64,000 nt of DNA from Chlamydoabsidia padenii. Lineage: Eukaryota > Mucoromycota > Mucoromycetes > Mucorales > Cunninghamellaceae. Position numbers and translations under genes: made by a program. Below, piece by piece: positions 38,937 to 50,763 of the stretch (its first letter is position 1; each line of letters begins with the position of its first letter). The stretch spans positions 1,556,501 to 1,620,500 of the forward strand of contig JAIWND010000001.1 of assembly GCA_025330725.1 (NCBI GenBank), given 5' to 3'. The notes under the pieces are model-generated. The model worked only from the letters and a program-made list of their open reading frames with translations. It was not told the origin of the DNA and did not search any database.

Positions 38937-39432
38937 TTTAGAATAAAGTGTGTGTAAGAAGGAAGGAAAGAAAAGAGAAATGTGGAAAGGGTGGGGGATT
39001 CAAATTTATGTTGTCTGAATTCCGTCAGTTGAGATCCCGCTCGGCAACACGGATCGGCGTTTAAATCGGAACTCACACACAGGGACTCGGATATAAAAAA
39101 GAAGCTTGCTGCTGCTATGATTATGCATCAAACCTAGTTATCGACTACAAGTATGTACAAAGGCTTACATGTCCTCAGTAATAATTTCCCTAGATTACAT
39201 GTAAAAGTGTCTTTTTATTGGTATTCTCTCTTCCTTTATATGAGGACCGATGTATCGTAAGATCCACATCAAGTCGAATATAATCAATAACACACCACCA
39301 TCTTGTATAACCTTTTAGTATTCCAACACCATCATTAATAATAATAAAGTCAATCTATGTTCATTATTTATTATATATAAAAAAAAAAAGATAATAAACC
39401 AAATACAACTACACTAAATCCTACTCTACTTT
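38937..39432. promoter_or_regulatory. S1P lyase promoter with two GC/ATTT elements
   Basis: The S1P lyase upstream region carries GTGGGGGATTCAAATTT at 38991-39007 (55 bp from the start) and CGGCGTTTAAATCGG at 39055-39069 (119 bp). The latter has CGG triplets on both sides of a TTTAAA core. The rest, to 39432, is the AT-rich 3' region of bL21m. Confidence 0.5.
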
Positions 39433-40077
39433 CTATGGTTGGACAACATCCACCTTGGAGATACGCAAGACAGTATGAGTTTGCTTGTGTTCGATAGTAC
39501 GCTTGTAGTTTTTTCTTCTTTTCTTCTTGACGATTTGGATGAGCTTGCTCTTGGTATGTTCCAACACCGTGGCTTGAATGTCGTAGATGGAGTCCTGTAC
39601 ATAAGGTTGACCCACCAGTGAGTAGTCTTTGCTACCGATTTCCCGTACACGATCCAATTTCAATACATCGCCCACCTTGACGTCCTTGAGTCGATTCACA
39701 ATCACCTTGTCGTTTTGGGTGATCAGGAAGGGTCGTCCGGCAATCTCGGTCACGGCATAGTACCGTAATTGATCCCGTAATTTTTGTACACACGTCAAGG
39801 TCGCAGCGTCAAGTGGTTGTGTGGTGGCTGACATGGCTCGGCGTATCATATCTATTAGAAAAGGAAGGGGGGAGGTTAGAGAGAGAGAGAGAGAGAGGAT
39901 ATCAGTTTAAATGGGTTGGACTTACTTGTTGGTGCTGTGGATCAATAAGGGAGAAATCGTTTGTCGTTAGTTATCGTAATTTGGATGTTGCTGGTTGTTC
40001 GTTTAGTAGTCTGACTTACCTTTCAAAGAAGACGAAGCATTGAGGCCTACATTTCGTAAAGCATTGAAGAGCATCAT
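39433..40077 (-). CDS. MRPL49: mitochondrial large ribosomal subunit protein bL21m
   Basis: Three exons (40020-40077, a 9-nt exon at 39926-39934, 39433-39851) give 161 residues. The start MMLFNALRNVGLNASSSLK is a good mitochondrial targeting sequence. The mature part matches bL21: YYAVTEIAGRPFLITQNDKV, GDVLKLDRVREIGSKDYSLV, and a C-terminus KKKRRKNYKRTIEHKQTHTV then LRISKVD. Skipping the 9-nt exon keeps the frame (58+419 = 477 nt), so it could be alternative. The internal ATG at 39849 (MIRRAMSATT) could also start a protein but would lose the presequence start. Confidence 0.9.
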
Positions 40078-40782
40078 GTTGGAAGGGGTAAAAAAAAAAA
40101 AAAAAAAAAAAAAAGTGAAGGAAAGAACAAAAAATATGCCCAGCGCCCTGGTTAAGTCAAAAAATAATGGTGGCTGAGCGAAGAATCGTCGAGCGGGAAT
40201 TGAATTCACCGCATAATCCATCCCTTCCTTTGTAGGAAGACACTAATTGATTGTGAGCTTTTGACATGTTAAAAGTAACCTTCACAATCTTTATTTTCAT
40301 TATGTAACGTAGTTTAATGAATCAGTAAAAGATTGCTTGGAAACACAGTCCGTACCCTTGTTTTGTTCACACGTTACAGCGCATGAATTTTCATCCATCC
40401 ACCGAATGCGATCAATATCATGTGAAGAAGCAATTGTATGCACAGTACTGTAGAGGTTGGGAATGACTAAATAGTATAGGGTTATGCAGGAAAGAGACGT
40501 TCCACGTAATTGAAACCCCGACTCATTTCAACTTACCTTGCAAAGGACGATCGGAACGATGATGAATGAGCATGAGTAATAAAGCCATCGTTTCCTCAAG
40601 GGCGTACATACGAGGGTTACTATTTGATTTTATTCGAACTTTAATCAGTAGACTTGAAAAAAGCGCATGGGAAAAATTTAGTCCTGGAGCGGGATTTCAA
40701 CCTCCTTTCTTTTTTCCCTCTATTTTTATCATTCTTTATCTCTTTCTTTCCTTTTTCCTTTTTTCTCACACACTTTTATACC
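40078..40782. promoter_or_regulatory. bL21m/Htd2 divergent promoter with three GC/ATTT elements
   Basis: The 705-bp divergent spacer holds GAGCGGGAATTGAATTC at 40191-40207 (114 bp from bL21m), AATTGAAACCCCGACTC at 40508-40524, and GAGCGGGATTTCAACC at 40687-40702 (81 bp from the Htd2 gene). An A run at 40089-40113 lies in the bL21m leader. No gene is seen between. Confidence 0.5.
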
Positions 40783-41962
40783 ATGCTTAATTTCATTCTA
40801 CCTAAAACCATACCAACTCGTCAAGCTATCCGGTCTACAACCATCCCACTTCGATGGCTAGGCACCTCGGCCCAAGCAGCACCTTCCACCTCCACCAAAC
40901 CAACCTTCCTCGAAACCTGGGAACAAGAAAAGCAAAGAACACGTATTGAAGAAAAAGACCATCTGGATGCATCCTCCTTCAATCTCATGGGTAATTGCTT
41001 GAATGACCCTGTATACCATCATGACCACTTTCCCACCCGTGGCACTTCTATTCCTCAAGGCTGGCATTTGGCTTACTTCCCACCCCGATGTCCCGAATCC
41101 GACCTTTCTCCCGATGGCTATGAACAAGACTGGAAACCCCCTTCGCCTTTTGATCATCGTATGTGGGCAGGTGGTAGGTTGCGATGGAACCCTAAAAACA
41201 AGTTACGGGTGGGTCAAGAAGCGACCATGGTATCACGATTGGATCAAGTCCAATGGCATCCGAATGGTCAACGTGGGGATACGATTTTTACTTGGGTGGA
41301 CAAGACGATTGGAAATGAAGATGGCTGGTCAGTGGCGGAATCTCGATGTTGGGCTTTTACAAAGGATCAACAACTGGGGGTGAAACAGGCACACAATAAC
41401 AAGAAACAACCGGTTTTGGCTCAAGGTAATAATGGAGGAGAGGAGGGGCAAGTTGCATAGTCGGGACTTGAAACTGACATTGTTTTACTCAACATGCACT
41501 CTTAGACATCATCGACAATCCTGATTTTACCTTCTCTTGGACACCTTCTCCCATGTTGCTATTTCGATTCTCGGCGTTGACTTTTAACTCTCATTTGATT
41601 CATTATGACCAGAATTATGCTAGAAATGTCGAACACCAACCAGGTAAAAAAAAAAAAAAAAAAGAGAGAGATGGGCTCAATGATTATGTTAATAATGGTT
41701 TATAATAGATTGCCTTGTACATGGTCCTCTGTCATTTGTATGGATGGTGAATACTCTACATCGTCATCTTAAGAAAGTGGATACCAACAAATATATTGAA
41801 TCTTTTGATTACAGATGTCATCGTCCTTTGGTGGTGCGTCAACCTCTTGTGGTGGGTGGGAAACAACGATCGGATAATTTTGGTGATTATGATATTTGGG
41901 TCCTGGATGCTGAAGGAAAAGTGGCCGTACATGGTGTAGCAGCTGTAGGATTCTCTTTGTAA
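40783..41962 (+). CDS. HTD2: mitochondrial hydroxyacyl-thioester dehydratase (Htd2-like)
   Basis: Three exons (40783-41425, 41506-41643, 41709-41962) give 344 residues. The N-terminus MLNFILPKTIPTRQAIRSTT, basic and hydroxylated, fits a mitochondrial presequence. Two hot-dog (MaoC-like) halves follow: RMWAGGRLRW and QVQWHPNGQRGDTIFTWVDK, then RFSALTFNSHLIHYDQNYAR with VHGPLSFVWMV, whose Asn/His/Asp cluster matches the hydratase active site. It dehydrates 3-hydroxyacyl-ACP in mitochondrial type II fatty acid synthesis (octanoate and lipoate supply). The neighbour across the shared promoter is another mitochondrial gene, bL21m. Intron 1 carries GTCGGGACTTGAAACT at 41460-41475. Confidence 0.82.
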
Positions 41963-42150
41963 TACCTAGTAGTTTATAGTTTATAGTCTAGTCTAGTCTA
42001 ATTAACAACCAACAGATAATAAACATATAACCATTGTCTTTTTTATCACATTTAAACATGTCCAATACAAACAACAATAAGAATTTATTACAATAATCTA
42101 TACATGCCAAGGTATACTACACTAATAACAAGTTATTAAATCAAATCTAT

Positions 42151-43834
42151 CTATCCATTGTAAGGTGTCCAGGTAGCCTCCTTTAGCACATTGAAGATGA
42201 CGGGATAACTAGTTACAGTATTATCATGAGCCCAAATGGTATCCATATGTTCGTATCCTTGAATGCGTTCGACGTGGACCAGATCCAAAGTAGGGAAGGA
42301 GAGAGAAGGTCGTTTGGTAGCTGATGATAATCCTTGCCATTCATCCTCCATCACCCCATGATTCTCATAGCCCGCAAATGACCGCACAAAGGAAGCGCCG
42401 TCCACCAAGTAATCATTGGCACCATAAATAACCGCCAAAGGTATCCTGTTGGTTTGTTTATTATCCGCTGCCGTAGTGTTGACATGTAGACAGATGCCTT
42501 GTCGACCCCATCCATCCAGCCAATCCAACAAGAGTCGAGTGCTAACCAATCGAGGTGTGAATTGAAAATATTTGAGTTTGCGTCGTCGTACCCAATGATG
42601 ATCCCACCATGCAAATAGATAGGCAAACACACTGTAAGCCAGGGTACACATTACTGAAGGTGGTAAAATTCGTTGTGCTGTTGTCATCAAACCCAGGAAT
42701 GCCTTTTTACCTATTTTTAAAATAAAAAAAAAAAAAGGAAAAAAGTGAGAAGGGAAGAGGGAGTCATGATTTGTACTTACCAAATAATAATTTAAACATT
42801 TTCCGATCCATGTGAATCAAATAGCGTAAAGGAAAGGTATGGGTCAAAGCACCAGATATTACCGCAGGAGCAAGTGCAATAAAACAGCTCATCTTGTCAG
42901 CTAGTTCAGGCCGTAAAGATAAGCCAACAAAGGCTAGTGCATTACCTTGAGAATGACCAATATATCCAACCTATATATACATGTAAGATGAGTGACATCT
43001 TTAATTGAGCCTTTTACTTTTTTCTCCCCCCCCATTTACCTTTTCCTGACCAGTAGTGGTACAAATGTAATCAAGCATAGCAGGAAGATCGTAAATACCA
43101 AGTTCCTTCAACCCCCAGTCCCAATAACAAGGATCGTCTGGTGAAAGACTGACATGTTCCAGAGGCCCAACAGCACGATTATTTCCAGTCCAAACATCAT
43201 AACCTTCGTCAACAAGGGCAAATACTATAGAATCCTTTTCGTTGAGTACAAAGTCACCAGAGCATTGGAATAGTCCATGACCTAGCAAGACAGGTTTTCG
43301 AGATTCTAAAAAGAGAAAGAAAGAGAGAAGTCAAGTTCCCTGTTTTTTAAGTCCAAACTCGACCCACCAAAGAATTGAATTACCGCCAGTTCGTTCTGCA
43401 TTTCCTTTAGGACCAAAACGATACATTTGTAAAATATGACCATCTTCAGTAATAGTTTTATGTGATTGACAATTATAACCCCATCGTTGAGCATAGTAAG
43501 TTTCATCTTGAGTGATGTCTTCATCGGCTTGATTTTCTTGTAAACGTTGTTGGTGGCTAGTCGTAGGTTGTTTCAAATCAAAATGACGTTTGGCGGTGTT
43601 TAAAAGAGCCACTAGCGTTAAAGCAGCAAGGAAGGGAAGAGTCAGGCAAAAGGAAAGAGTGTCCATGCAAACCTCTTTCCATGCCGGGATATTCTTTGAA
43701 CAACGACAGGCAGTAGAGTTGGTGGGGGATTCCATACGTACAAAGCACTCGATATCGATGGATTTGTTGGTTGATAAATAAGAGTGAGTTAGATCATCGT
43801 CTTTTCTGATGGCCTTATAATTCGGATCTATCAT
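42151..43834 (-). CDS. acid-lipase-like alpha/beta hydrolase (steryl ester hydrolase family)
   Basis: Minus-strand gene of several exons from ATG 43832-43834 (MIDPNYKAIRKDDDLTHSYL) to TAG 42151-42153. A membrane segment near residue 60 (LSFCLTLPFLAALTLVALLN) anchors it. The catalytic region matches the acid lipase family: KPVLLGHGLFQCSGDFVLNE (oxyanion HG), YDVWTGNNRAVGPLEHVSLS, and the nucleophile elbow VGYIGHSQGNALAFVGLSLR (GHSQG). The likely acid and base are in IYGANDYLVD and GYEHMD near the C-terminus. Yeast relatives (Tgl1, Yeh1, Yeh2) hydrolyse steryl esters or triacylglycerol at lipid droplets or the plasma membrane; the exact substrate is not readable. Confidence 0.87.
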
Positions 43835-44488
43835 AATATAATAGGGGTGGGTGGGCGGGTATCAAAGAAGGAGAAAGAAGGGAAAAAGAAAGAAGGATGA
43901 TTTATATTATTTTCCTGGTCTGGATTTTTTTTTTTTTCTTCACATGACTGTTAATCCGATGATATCATGTTCTTAAAAAAACAACAAAGTAGCAGTAAAA
44001 AACAGGCACAATGTAAAAGAGGACTATCTACAGTACGGCGACCAGAGCGGGATATCAATAAAAGTGCACGATCCGTCCGTTATGCTGTAAAAAGCACTTT
44101 ATTCTATATGATTCCCTTTTAACAAGCTCATATAGTAGGTTAATGCAGATACATTTCGATCATAGACACTCTATGAATCAGTTTCACACATCTTGGAAGC
44201 TTATTATGTCTTGGGGAGGGGAGGCTCAATCAAGTAATTTTGAAGCGCCGATTGTCAATTGATCGCCTTTTTTTTTTGTCGGTTATTCTTCTTTGCACTC
44301 TTTTAATTCACACTCCTCACTTCACCATGATCATTAATCTCTACCGTGTAAAGGCTGACTGTCTCACCAAGTCAACTTTTTAATCCATCACCTCGACATA
44401 AACCACCTTCCAGTCTATTCACTATCTCTTGTCTTTGGGTGCTCATCTCTCATGACTGACAAGTAAAAAGAAGACAATACGAAAACTA
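43835..44488. promoter_or_regulatory. upstream region of the lipase gene
   Basis: Contains GAGCGGGATATCAATA at 44045-44060, a variant of the recurring element 211 bp upstream of the lipase start. ATTTTGAAGCGCCGATT near 44238 is a weaker match. Otherwise AT-rich with no gene seen. Confidence 0.4.
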
Positions 44489-44768
44489 ATGGCAGGGAAA
44501 CAACAACTGAAAGACGCATCTGTCAGGAAACCTCATGATGAAACTCAACTAGGTAAGTAATCTTTCTCTCTTACACCACTTCCTTCCTATGTTATACCGT
44601 AGTACTTATTTTTGTCGATTGTATGCTTTTTTGTAGGTTAGTTCCTACTGCATTGGTCTGCCATTATCAATGTGATGCCTGTCAAGCAAACCCAATGCCA
44701 GAAACGTCGCCAGCCAAAGAAGATACTAGTTATGCCCTCCACGACAAACAGAACTCGATGGACAGATG
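44489..44768 (+). pseudogene. possible small ZZ-finger-like gene or remnant
   Basis: ATG 44489 opens MAGKQQLKDASVRKPHDETQ and reaches a GTAAGT donor at 44553. Using the second of two possible acceptors (44640-44641) continues as VPTALVCHYQCDACQANPMP and stops at TGA 44766-44768; the first acceptor gives an immediate stop. HYQCDACQANPM resembles the start of a ZZ zinc finger, but the downstream cysteines are missing. Coding-like Ser/Asn-rich sequence continues in another frame at about 44930-45068 (GSSDSNNDGLGNCNTSSGFD). Either a decayed ZZ gene or exons I cannot join. Confidence 0.25.
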
Positions 44769-46001
44769 AAACTCACAGATACAACAATATGGTAAGGCAG
44801 GGATGAAATGTATCGACAATAAACTTGGACAACAGGTTTACTCAAACATGTTTTTTTTTTTTTTTTTTTTTTTTCATCTTGTAATACTTTAGGATCAACA
44901 ACGGCAATGTTATAAGCAAATCAAATGAAACAATGCAGCACATGGTTGGATGGATGCTTGTATACTGGATAGTAACAAGGGTAATCTCTCCGATGGTTCT
45001 AGTGACAGCAACAATGATGGATTGGGCAACTGCAATACCTCTTCTGGTTTTGATAATAACGAAGAATAACACTACCTTCAACTTAATGGGTCTCTGGACA
45101 CTGACAACATTGCCTTTCGATGGACATGATCCGAAAGAACATGTTGGTTGAACAAGTGATCGATCTGCTCCCTTCTCCGCATACTATTGATCTTGTAAAC
45201 AGTAACACATACACACACATTAGTACATAGTATTTAGCCATTACATTATACCTCTACTTATATATTAACTATACTGGTTTATTATATAATTTATATCTCA
45301 TTGTATAGTATCTTTTTTAATAAAAACTGATAATCATTTATTATGCAAAACTGTATACCACACTAAAGATTTAAAATGCCGACAGCAAAGAGTCCTAGGT
45401 GGAGTCATGTCTGTGGAACCTGGAGATAGTTTATATTAGAGTGGTAATCGACATAATAATAAATAATTGACTTTTTGACATGTTTTTAGTTTTTGTCATG
45501 TTAATACATAGGGGTAATCTTTACGCCCTTTTTGTGGAATTTACAAGACAGTGAAATCATGATGTATGTGATACAAACCTATTTTAGACCTCTAAAAAAA
45601 CAAAAGAAAATAAAGAAACGGTACAATTCGTGTCCAAACTTCCCACATCCAAGTATTGATGATAATACATACAGTACAATGGGGCAGAGGCACGATAAGG
45701 ACCAATACGACAATATGTTAAATCCCCGACAAGTAAAATAAACATGCTTTGCATCGATATGCAGTGGCACGTCATTGGATTTCTTTGTCTTCTTCCATGT
45801 TCATTTCACAAAGGTGAAGATCGTGCCTTCTGGTTGGCTTTTCGCTTAAAGTCTATTCCCTGGAAATGGCGGTCGAGTGTTACATTTCCTTTTTTATCCC
45901 GACCAATTAAAATGGAGGAAATTGGAGGAGCGGAATGAATGAAAAAAAGTGCCCTCTTCTTTTTTTTTTCTTTTCTCTCTCTTTCTTTCAAATTCTTCTT
46001 T

Positions 46002-46039
<38 letters not shown>

Positions 46040-46068
46040 CTCTCTCTTTACACTTTACTAATTCTACC
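44769..46068. other. gap before the PH-domain gene
   Basis: Apart from the Asn/Ser-rich fragment near 44930-45068 no gene is supported. Two variants of the recurring element occur: GATTTAAAATGCCGAC at 45368-45383 and GTTAAATCCCCGACAAG at 45717-45733. A TA-repeat block at 45998-46040 lies just upstream of the PH gene start. Confidence 0.45.
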
Positions 46069-48356
46069 ATGACATATAGAAATAGTTTATTATCATTGCG
46101 CCCATCATCAACACCTAGAACAAATCAGGGCGCGGACCTTACAACACAGTTTGACCAAGAACTTCCTGCAGCAGCACCTGTCTTTGAAGGTCATCTTTAC
46201 CTCAAAACCGACAATAAACAGTGGCAATGGCGACTCTTCCGGTTCGATGGTACTTGCTTTACATGTCTGTCAACACGCAAAGTCAAACTCCCACCCAACA
46301 CTCGAGTAGACCCACCAGCAAACGATCCACAATTTATATATTCCATGCCCTCCTTCACCAGCACATCATTGACATCACCATTACTTGCCACACCCACGAA
46401 CAAGTCTCGGCAACACTCATCGACCTCGGATGTATTACCACTTGCTAAATACTATCAGCTTCCTAAATGGACAGTGAACATTGTCAACATATCAGCCGTC
46501 TCAGTCCTCAAACCTTTGACAAAAAAGAAACTGACCATGACAACTTCTTCCTCACAAAGGTGCTTTTGCGTCCGAACATTTGATGGTAAATGTTACGTTA
46601 TGAAGGCTCAAAAACAAAAGGACTTGGAACGATGGTTATTTGTATTGACGAAAATGTGGAAATTTGCTCAAGCTATAAAACAACAACTTTTATCCCCTCA
46701 GCATCAACAAATCCTTCAACAACAACAAACATTAGGGGAAGGGAATGATAACAACAACCCTATTCAATCACAAGACTCGCTAACGTTATCTCAGATGTAT
46801 CAACGTCCTCGACATGCATCATTGATTAATCTGAGAAATATCAATTACAACTCGATACCAAATGTAATTATTATCATGTTATTGGCAATAGTAAAAAATA
46901 AAAAATAAAAAAAAAAAAGGACGGTCATTCACTAATTCTAATTTATTTTTAGGTCACTGCTTCTCCAGTACCATGTGCTGTCCCAGTAAATGATCGATCA
47001 CCTTACACCAACAATACTTTTACTGGTTACGAAAAGAGATATCAGCACCCATCACTATCAGCAGAAAAGATGGAATGTATTGATGCTTGGCGACAATCTC
47101 TCGGTGAACTCATGGCATCTGATCCTCAACTTTGTATATCAAATCCTCCACCTATTAAATCAATACCTGATGATGATCAAATCAGTGTCATTAGTGATAT
47201 GACCAGTGTCAGTCATCGAAAACCACCGACTTTAGGACGACGTGTATCATCATCATCATCATCTATAAAACGATCCTCTCAATTAAGTAGCAATAAAGTA
47301 AAACTCCGTGATCACCAGGCACCACCATCACTAAAGAAGAAGCGATCAAACGATGTCAAAAATTGGATTGAACCTAGGAAATCCGATAAGCCCATCAATA
47401 CAGCAACTCAATCATCAACACCAGCAAAGTCAAAAACAACACCTACTCTTCCACTAATTGATACTTACCAAGTGTCATACTTTCAGGATTGCAAAACAAC
47501 TGCTCGGTCAACTTCTTCTGCCTCTTTGGATTTGAACAATCATCACCAAAGTAACAGCACTAGCAACACCAGCAACAATCAAGTAAACGATAATTCGGGA
47601 AACTGGATCAGTAGAAAGAACAGCATCACAAAGAAACCCAACAACACCAATACAGTCATGTTGGATCGACATGCCAAATACCACAGCTCCACTCGTGCTA
47701 AGCAAATACAAATAGTTGAAGGACAACATCTTGCGACACCCCAACAACAATTTGACACGATCTTATCTCAGAATACATCAACACCATCACCGTCATCATC
47801 ATCGATTCGACGTCAATCCTATTCACCACTACAACAGCAACAATCAGGAAACTCCTCACCACCTGCACGTCGATCATTAGATAGCAACTCTCTAAAATAT
47901 CCTTTGCCGTCCATGATGGCTGAATCACCACTTTATTCTTTGGCTCACGTGGACAGTAACAAGAATGACGATGAAATCAGTTTGGCTGATCTCCAGCGGT
48001 CTTTGAAACGGGCAAGTTTGCAACAACAACATAGCACAGGACTCAGCACGACGCCTTCGCCTTCATCGTCTGTGAAACCGCAGCGCCACTCTTATCTTCC
48101 ACCATTAACAGCTCCAGCTATTCCTCCTGTCCCTTACACTATGATGAACATGTCTCGGACATCCCTGGTATCTTCTCCAATGTATCGAAACGATAGTTAC
48201 AATGACTATGATCTTTATTCTCACCAACAACAGAATCGAAAATGGAAGGATCAGTATCAACAAGACCAACAGCCAAGATCATGGATGCCCTCGTGTGAAC
48301 AACAAAAGGTGATGCAACAAAAGCGCTCCATTCATCTCGATACTGCCCATTGGTGA
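46069..48356 (+). CDS. PH-domain protein with long disordered C-terminus
   Basis: Two exons (46069-46863, 46953-48356) give 732 residues. Residues about 35-205 form a PH-like domain: FEGHLYLKTDNKQWQWRLFR then FDGTCFTCLSTRK, a Ser/Thr/Pro insert, WTVNIVNISAVSVLKPL, and RCFCVRTFDGKCYVMKAQKQ followed by KDLERWLFVLTKMW, the closing helix. The rest is Gln/Ser/Pro-rich and probably disordered. PH domains bind phosphoinositides or proteins at membranes; no catalytic domain is present, so an adaptor role is likely. I do not recognise a named orthologue. Confidence 0.75.
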
Positions 48357-48765
48357 AATGTAGAATAGTCCCCCCCTCCTTGTTATTTTATCTATTTTAT
48401 CTATTATTTTATTTTATTGTATTACCACTCATATTAGTCTTGTACTGTAGAAACATCCATCTCTTATCTATTGTTTTATACCCCGTCTCGTTATTAATAA
48501 AGATATCTGTTTTGTATTGTGTTTGTTTTACAAATAACCCCAAACCTGTGACATCCGGAAATGGCATGTTTGCGTGTTATGAACATGACATTGTCGATCG
48601 CTTAGTTTTTTTTTTTTTTTTATGTTGACTGCGTCGTGACACCTTGCGGACACCACGCCAGACACATTACATATAAAGTTATAAAAGTAAAAACAATGCA
48701 TGACAGCTTTTTTTATTTATTTAAATTTGGTATACTATAGACTATTACTAAATATAAACCACAAA
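48357..48765. other. convergent 3' spacer
   Basis: 3' UTRs of the PH gene (ATTAATAAAGA near 48493) and SEC11. No gene and no clear recurring element. Confidence 0.55.
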
Positions 48766-49110
48766 CTATTCTCTTTGGACAAGAGCAAACAAACCAAGGA
48801 CACCCAAGAGTACATACTTGAGGAAAGGATAATCATTCATCAAGATGGTGACCATACCGACATAAGGGACAAATCTAAAATCAGGGGTAAAAAAAAAATA
48901 AAAAATAAAAAGTCAAAATCAAAACCCACCAATGCAAAGTACCCACGAATTTCACTTACCCGCGCACTTTTCCCACAATATGTTCTTGATGGATCCACAT
49001 TTGACGGTAGTCATAAAGACTACGATCATCACCAGAGTTGTTATCCCCTTTAGTCAAGAGATATTGTTTTCCAGTTTCAGCACTTTATCAAATGAAGAAG
49101 GGTTAGTCTG

Positions 49111-49147
<37 letters not shown>

Positions 49148-49637
49148 GTTTTGGTCAACTTACTCGTCATGAAGTTTGATGACACGATGAACAATGGGCA
49201 CTGGTCGTTCAGGTAATTTGAATACGCAGATATCATTGACTTGAATAGGTTCGTTTTTTGGTAAAGAGAGTACCAGAAGATCACCCCTTTGGAAAGCTGG
49301 TTCCATACTACCACTATATGTAATACAAGTTGTTAGAAGACATGTGTGATGGATAAAAGTAGTAACCCAAGGAAGGGGACATTGCTGCTGTTGTTGCCCT
49401 TGTTGTTTTAGTTACCTAAGCACCACCACTATAGGACTTTCATTATTCAATGCCAAAGCAAGCGCTTTCCAAATCATCAATGCCGAAGATAAGATGGTCA
49501 ATATATTCAATACTTGTAATGCCACCTACAAGTAAAAAAAAAAAAAAAAAAAAAGTGTTAAAAGTCCCAATGTGCCTGTTTTTATATAAAAGTATAATTA
49601 CCTGTCTGGCGTTCATTCGTTTCAGCTCAGCAAACAT
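48766..49637 (-). CDS. SEC11: signal peptidase complex catalytic subunit
   Basis: Minus-strand gene of about five exons from ATG 49635-49637 ([12 protein letters not shown]) to TAG 48766-48768. A single N-terminal membrane segment ([20 protein letters not shown]) is followed by the S26B catalytic core: [20 protein letters not shown] with the active-site Ser, [14 protein letters not shown] with the catalytic His, and [16 protein letters not shown] with the Asp. It cleaves signal peptides in the ER membrane. The C-terminal hydrophobic stretch [14 protein letters not shown] matches the family. Introns carry long A/T runs (49119-49144, 49532-49553). Confidence 0.95.
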
Positions 49638-49766
49638 GTCGTATTAGGTAGCAAGTAAGTGGGTGATGTAGTTGTTCGTTCCCAAAGGAATTGAATGATA
49701 GAGTGAAAGAAAAGGGATGGGAAAGATACTTGGTGAAAATGGAGTGAAAGAAAAAAAAAAAAAAGT

Positions 49767-49827
49767 AATTTTCAATGCCCGCCCTACTGACACGTAGATT
49801 GGCAAACAAAAGATTCGACCCCGCCGA
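49767..49827. promoter_or_regulatory. two weak GC/ATTT elements in the SEC11/roadblock promoter
   Basis: AATTTTCAATGCCCGCC at 49767-49783 and GATTCGACCCCGCCGA at 49812-49827 lie in the 299-bp divergent spacer. Both depart from the consensus core but keep the GC box and TTCRA part. Confidence 0.35.
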
Positions 49828-49936
49828 CCTCCCTTTCTCTCTCTCTCTCTCTCTTTTCTCTTCCTAGTGCCTTCTTTTTTTTTTAAAAAAAAAAAATCTA
49901 ATATACCCCTATATTTCTTATTTATACTCATCGACA

Positions 49937-50399
49937 ATGATATCGGTTTCAGCAGAAATGGAAGAAACGATTAAACGCATCTCGGGACGAAAAGGGGTCA
50001 AAGGGGTCCTCATCATGAACCACGCCGGTCAAACCATCCGAACCTCCATGGACCCAGAACTCACTAAACTGTATGCGATGCAATATAGTCCTTTAGTCAA
50101 ACAAACGCAAGCAACTGTTTCTACCATTGATGAAGAAGTAAGTAGACTAGATGATACGAAATGGAAAACATAACTGACTATTACTAACTTGCGTCTATTT
50201 ACTAGAATGACTTGACGTTTTTACGAATCAGGACTAAGAAACACGAAGTCATGATTGCTCCAAGTAAGTTGCCGAACTGTGATAATGGATGTGTGTATGT
50301 GTGGCGCAAATACTAACACTATATACTTTGCTTTTATGCATAGATGAAGAATATGTGTTACTTGTGATCCAGAATCCTTCAGAAACATTACAATCCTAA
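49937..50399 (+). CDS. DYNLRB: dynein light chain, roadblock/LC7 type
   Basis: Three short exons from ATG 49937 to TAA 50397-50399 give about 100 residues, the normal size. Sequence MEETIKRISGRKGVKGVLIM then NHAGQTIRTSMDPELTKLYA and the C-terminal IRTKKHEVMIAPNEEYVLLV plus IQNP match the family. It dimerises on the cytoplasmic dynein intermediate chain, so it acts in microtubule transport and nuclear migration. Confidence 0.93.
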
Positions 50400-50763
50400 T
50401 TATAGTTTGCTTGTAGTAATAGCTACCTAGTTATAGTTGTAGTATAGTCTTTAAATGAAATCCCTCCAGGTTGCATAATAAAATTGATATCATGGACTGT
50501 GTAGTTCATTATAAATGGATATATAGGGTAAAGTACTGGTCCATGAACTAAACATTTTGGACCAGTCACTATGTTTAAACGCAAAAGGCGGTAATGCTTT
50601 AAAAAAAAATGCTTGTCGGTCTTTCTACTTTTTTCGTCTCTTCTTCCCGTTTTCCTTTTTTTGTTATAAGTACATAATCTTTTTATTACAATTATACCCT
50701 CCCCCACCTTTTTTTTTTTTTTTATCACCTTACATATAATACCTTACTTTATAATATACAACT
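50400..50763. other. spacer between the roadblock and hexosaminidase genes
   Basis: Roadblock 3' UTR with ATAATAAAAT near 50476, then a T-rich leader of the hexosaminidase gene ending in AATATACAACT. No gene and no clear regulatory motif recognised. Confidence 0.5.

Noticed and set aside
45744..45938. ORF MLCIDMQWHVIGFLCLLPCS upstream of the PH gene
   Set aside because: Looks signal-peptide-like, but it is short, lies in AT-rich spacer and has no recognisable mature part or splice signals.
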